Part shown: positions 61,045-64,000 of the stretch, piece by piece
Layout of the letters: each line of letters opens with the position of its first letter
How positions within the stretch are numbered: position 1 is the first letter of the stretch
NCBI RefSeq assembly: GCF_900100875.1
Contig: NZ_FNKQ01000002.1
Coordinates: 496,001 to 560,000, forward strand
Source: Halopelagius longus
GTDB taxonomy: Archaea; Halobacteriota; Halobacteria; Halobacteriales; Haloferacaceae
Direction of reading: 5' to 3'
DNA length: 64,000 nt
Notes under the pieces: generated by a model
Told to the model about the DNA's origin: nothing
The model's input: the letters and a program-made list of their open reading frames with translations, nothing else
The model's database searches: none
Made by a program: the position numbers and the translations under genes

Positions 61045-62199
61045 ATGAAGATAGATCCCGAAAACTACGACCTCCGAGAACTCCGGCGTATCGCCGACGA
61101 ACGACGGGCAGACCGCAACGGACGAACGTCCGAGGCCGACGAAGCGTCCGACGAGGACGAGGCCGACGGACGGCGACCGCGACGCGAGGGCCCGCCGAAC
61201 CGAAGCGGTCGAAACGACGGCCGCCGGTCCCGTGAGGACCGGGACGCGCCGCGTCGAGACGAGTCGCGCCGGAACGGCGAGAGCCGACGCCGAAGCGACG
61301 ACAGACCGCGCCGGAACGACGACCACCAGCGCCGAAGCGGCGACCAGCGCCGAAGCGACGACCGACCGCGTCGGAACCGAAACGGCCGGTCCGACGAACT
61401 CAGTCGCCCCCGACAGGGACACTCAGACCACGGCGACGCGCAGGACGAAGTCGTCAGAGCGGACCGCCTCGCGAGCGAAATCGGCCTCGGTCGCCCGTTC
61501 GGCGACTCCTCCCGCGACGGACGCCGAGGAACCGGCCGCGCCGAGAACGACCGCGGACGCGCGAACGACGGTCAGCGCCGAGGTTCCCGTAACGGCCACC
61601 GTCGGGACGCCCGCGACGACCGACAGTACGACGAGAGAGGCTACGACGACGGCTACTCGGAGTACGACGACGGGTACGACGAGTACGACGACCCCCAGTA
61701 CGACGAACTCGGCTACACGGAGTACGACGAGGGTCGGTCGAACGACTCCTTCGGGCGCGACGCCGAGTACGACGATTACGACGACCACCCCGACGACGTG
61801 GGACAGTTCCGCTTCGACAACGAAGTCCACGAACGCCCCCGCGGCCGGGCGGGCGAAGTGCTCCGGCAGAACCAACTCGAACAGCTTCTCGTCCACGAGA
61901 CGGCCGCCGCGGGCGATTCGCTCGAGAAGCCCTACCTGCGAACCCTGCCGAACGAGTACGCCGCCGAGCGAGTCGTCTTCGACTGGTTGGAGTTCATGGT
62001 GCTGAAGGGCGGGTTCAAGCGGACGATGGACGCCCTCCGCTACTACCTCACCGTCGATTGGATCACCGAGGACGTCGAGACGGAACTGCACGACTACCTC
62101 ATCGGCTTCTCGGGCAACGTCGCCGACACGACGGAGTTCGACGTGGACGACCACCACCTCAGCCTCCTCTACGTCGCGCGCCTCACTTCGATGACGTAA
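61045..62199 (+). CDS. arlD: Archaellum accessory protein ArlD (FlaD/E domain)
   Basis: A 384-residue cytoplasmic protein. It starts MKIDPENYDLRELRRIADER, like FlaD proteins. A long Arg/Asp/Asn-rich repetitive stretch (RRSDD and RRND units, about residues 40-185) and a Tyr/Asp-rich stretch (EYDDGY units, about 185-240) follow. The C-terminal 105 residues are the FlaD/E domain (KPYLRTLPNEYAAERVVFDW). I use ATG 61045 because GAGGTGAG ends four bases before it, matching the anti-Shine-Dalgarno; GTG 60976 is the alternative. Confidence 0.88.
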   Translation: MKIDPENYDLRELRRIADERRADRNGRTSEADEASDEDEADGRRPRREGPPNRSGRNDGRRSREDRDAPRRDESRRNGESRRRSDDRPRRNDDHQRRSGDQRRSDDRPRRNRNGRSDELSRPRQGHSDHGDAQDEVVRADRLASEIGLGRPFGDSSRDGRRGTGRAENDRGRANDGQRRGSRNGHRRDARDDRQYDERGYDDGYSEYDDGYDEYDDPQYDELGYTEYDEGRSNDSFGRDAEYDDYDDHPDDVGQFRFDNEVHERPRGRAGEVLRQNQLEQLLVHETAAAGDSLEKPYLRTLPNEYAAERVVFDWLEFMVLKGGFKRTMDALRYYLTVDWITEDVETELHDYLIGFSGNVADTTEFDVDDHHLSLLYVARLTSMT

Positions 62200-62346
62200 C
62201 CGAGGAATTACATCCTCCCGCGGACGCCTCCCTCCGAACCACTTCATTGGCTCTCTGTCTTCCGTTTTTCGACTCGTCGCGTTCGATCCACTTATGTAAG
62301 AACGATTACCAACAGGATTTTCTACCAGTTGCGTATCCGTCCGGGT

Positions 62347-63417
62347 ATGACGGAGGATGGAAGCGGCGAAGACGAATCGACGAACGACGAGAGCAGTTCG
62401 GGGCCGACTGCGGTCGGAGTGAAACTCGGCAGTACGCGCACGGTGCTTCAGTTCCGGAACGACGACGGCGAGGTGGAGACGGTTCGGACGCTGACCTGTC
62501 TGGCGACGTACGACGACCCGTTGACCGGCGAGGAGCGAGTCCTGTTCGGCGAACAGGCCGCCCAAGAGTACCCCGACAGAGTGGAGTACATGCTCCGGTC
62601 GGGCCTCCCCGAAAGCCGCGAGGGGACGGAGTTGGCCAAGAAGTTCTTCGCGGAACTGGTGTCGGCGCACGGACTCGATACCGACAGCGCCATCGTCTAC
62701 GCGATTCCGACGATAGACAACGAACCCGGACTGGCGAGTCTCAACGAGGTGATAGAGGACAGTCCCGTCGGCGGGGCGTTCGTCCGCAGTTTCCCCGAGT
62801 CGCTCACCGGTTCGATTCCCGCGTTGGGCGACGGCCTCGAAGCGATAGAGAGCGTCTTCGTCGCGGTCAACATGGGCTCGACGAACCTCGAAGCGTCGGC
62901 GTACCGCCACGGCGAGCAACTGTCGCCGTTCGTCTCTGGGGCCGTCACCGGCAACGAAGTGGACCGCCGCATCGCAAACGCCGTCGAGGAGGAGACGCAG
63001 GGCCGCGTCAACGTCGACCTGACGACGGCGCGGGAGTACAAGGAGACGCACGCCGACTTCGACGAGTTCGAACCGTTCACGGACGTCATCCAGCAACCCG
63101 GCGGCGGGTCCCACGAGTTCACCATCGAACGCTCGGTGATGGAACCCCTCGACGACTACCTCGACGACGCGGTGGACGAGGTAGCGAACAACTTCCTCTC
63201 GCAACTGGCGAACGACCACATGAAACCGTACCAACTCGCCCTGAGCAAGCCCATCGTCCTCACGGGTGGGATGGCGTGCATCCCGGGTATCGTCGAGGAG
63301 TTCGAAGCGCGGATGAGCGAGGAACTCAACCGCGACGTGGAGTGCGTCGCCGCGGACCGGCCGGACACCGCGCCCGCCGAGGGTGCCCGGCGCATCGCGG
63401 AACGACTCGTCGAGTAG
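62347..63417 (+). CDS. Actin-like ATPase (MreB/Hsp70-fold; salactin/volactin-like)
   Basis: A 356-residue protein of the actin superfamily. Phosphate 1 motif VGVKLGSTRTVLQF, phosphate 2 motif VFVAVNMGSTNLEAS and adenosine motif IVLTGGMACIPGIVEEFE are recognisable, all somewhat divergent from MreB. An acidic Ser/Glu/Asp tail precedes residue 20. Haloarchaeal actin homologues (salactin, volactin) form dynamic filaments linked to cell shape and motility; that this is an orthologue is inference. A GGATTTTCTA box 30 bp upstream suggests a leaderless start at 62347. Confidence 0.82.
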   Translation: MTEDGSGEDESTNDESSSGPTAVGVKLGSTRTVLQFRNDDGEVETVRTLTCLATYDDPLTGEERVLFGEQAAQEYPDRVEYMLRSGLPESREGTELAKKFFAELVSAHGLDTDSAIVYAIPTIDNEPGLASLNEVIEDSPVGGAFVRSFPESLTGSIPALGDGLEAIESVFVAVNMGSTNLEASAYRHGEQLSPFVSGAVTGNEVDRRIANAVEEETQGRVNVDLTTAREYKETHADFDEFEPFTDVIQQPGGGSHEFTIERSVMEPLDDYLDDAVDEVANNFLSQLANDHMKPYQLALSKPIVLTGGMACIPGIVEEFEARMSEELNRDVECVAADRPDTAPAEGARRIAERLVE

Positions 63418-64000
63418 TCAGGACTGCTCTTCTCTGAACGCCCGGACCGCCTCGCGGTCCGGAAGCGCCGTCATCGCCCCCGCGGCGGTGGTCGTCACCG
63501 CGGCGACGGCGTTGGCGAACGCCAACACCTCCGAGAGCGGTTCGTCTCCGACGAGTGCCGCGATGACGCCCGCGGTGAAGGCGTCGCCCGCGCCGGTGGT
63601 GTCGACGGGCGTCACCTCGTACCCGCCGTGTTCGACCACCGAGAGGTCCGACGTCCACGGCGACCCGTCGGAGGTGGCCGCAAGCGACCCGTCGCCGCCG
63701 AGGGTGAGAAGCGCCGTGTGCGGTCCCTCGTCGAGAATCGCGTGCGCGAGTTCCGAGGGGTCGCCGCTCACGTCGAAGGCGGCCAAGTCCTCCGGCGTCG
63801 CCTTCACCACGTCGGCGAGTCCGAACGCCTCGCGCATCGACCCGACGTAGTCGAACGTCTCCCACAGTTCCGGCCGGGCGTTGGGGTCGAACGAAACCGT
63901 CGCGCCCGCCTCCCGCGCGCGGCGCATCAGGTCGAAGGTGGCCTCGCGCGACGGTTCGTCCGCGAGGGTGACGCCGCCGACGTGGACCCACTCGGCACCT
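63418..64000 (-). CDS. PfkB-family sugar kinase, C-terminal part
   Basis: The frame is open to the end of the window, so the N terminus is missing; about 193 residues are visible. The C-terminal signature is VDTTGAGDAFTAGVIAALVG with the catalytic aspartate, preceded by SFDPNARPELW and LLTLGGDGSLA. The visible part starts with EWVHVGGVTLAD. Pattern is closest to fructokinase-type members. It converges on the actin-like gene with adjacent stops. Confidence 0.88.
   Translation of the reverse strand, partial: GAEWVHVGGVTLADEPSREATFDLMRRAREAGATVSFDPNARPELWETFDYVGSMREAFGLADVVKATPEDLAAFDVSGDPSELAHAILDEGPHTALLTLGGDGSLAATSDGSPWTSDLSVVEHGGYEVTPVDTTGAGDAFTAGVIAALVGDEPLSEVLAFANAVAAVTTTAAGAMTALPDREAVRAFREEQS

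Noticed and set aside
61260-61400. Repeats in arlD as a possible CRISPR array
   Set aside because: Units are short, imperfect, in frame and coding (RRSDD); there are no regular spacers and no cas genes.
1-64000. tRNA, rRNA, replication origin or prophage
   Set aside because: I saw no tRNA-like CCA or cloverleaf segments, no rRNA, no Orc/Cdc6 gene with repeats and no phage structural genes. A covariance-model scan would be needed to exclude small RNAs.

Overview
The window comes from a halophilic archaeon (class Halobacteria; a member of the Haloferacales would fit, but that is inference). The evidence is GC-rich DNA, very acidic proteins, many leaderless promoters with a TTTAWW box about 30 bp before the start codon, Tat-type lipoprotein signals, and a complete haloarchaeal archaellum/chemotaxis locus. 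I saw no rRNA, tRNA, CRISPR array, insertion sequence or replication origin.

Left part (1-37 kb) is mixed chromosomal content. It opens with the end of an arylsulfotransferase-like membrane protein, an O6-alkylguanine-DNA methyltransferase and an unusual phosphoribosyltransferase-HAD fusion. At 3.2-10.8 kb is a tightly overlapping six-gene cluster: two membrane von Willebrand A proteins, a membrane-anchored coiled-coil protein, another membrane protein, a MoxR AAA+ ATPase and a DUF58 protein. Then come metabolic, transport and stress genes: PfkB kinase, five transporters or permeases of the MFS/nucleobase type, Nudix hydrolase, [2Fe-2S] ferredoxin, DsbA-like lipoprotein, UspA, a Dyp-peroxidase-like Tat lipoprotein, two aldo/keto reductases, acyl-CoA synthetase, creatininase-family protein and arsenate-reductase-like phosphatase. 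There is also a cold-shock protein, a NikR-like regulator close to a His-rich nickel/cobalt transporter, an MscS channel and several small membrane proteins.

Right part (37-62.2 kb) is one motility and taxis island. It holds cheW; cheB-cheA-cheR-cheF(2); on the other strand arlCE-arlF-arlG-arlH-arlI-arlJ-cheF(1); a KaiC-like ATPase; two tandem archaellins; a winged-helix regulator; an uncharacterised 191-aa protein; cheY-cheC-cheD; a transducer; and arlD. Downstream lie an actin-like ATPase and a truncated PfkB sugar kinase. Sensing (transducer, CheA/CheW), adaptation (CheR/CheB/CheC/CheD), signal output (CheY, two CheF) and the motor (Arl proteins, archaellins) are all present. A foreign-looking GNAT gene and a candidate dispersed repeat sit between the two cheF genes.

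The main discovery is a cis-regulatory code. An inverted repeat TATC(A/T)-N4-TGATA recurs only in motility promoters. In cheB, cheW, cheY, the transducer and arlD the right half-site begins exactly 19 bp before the TATA box; the archaellin promoter carries a weaker copy at the same spacing, and a copy also lies 440 bp upstream of arlCE. One palindrome serves cheW and cheB in both directions with the same 19-bp geometry. Further candidates are a leaderless 31-codon reading frame coupled to cheB, a 400-nt hairpin-rich leader before arlCE, and a receiver protein whose phospho-acceptor aspartate is glutamate.
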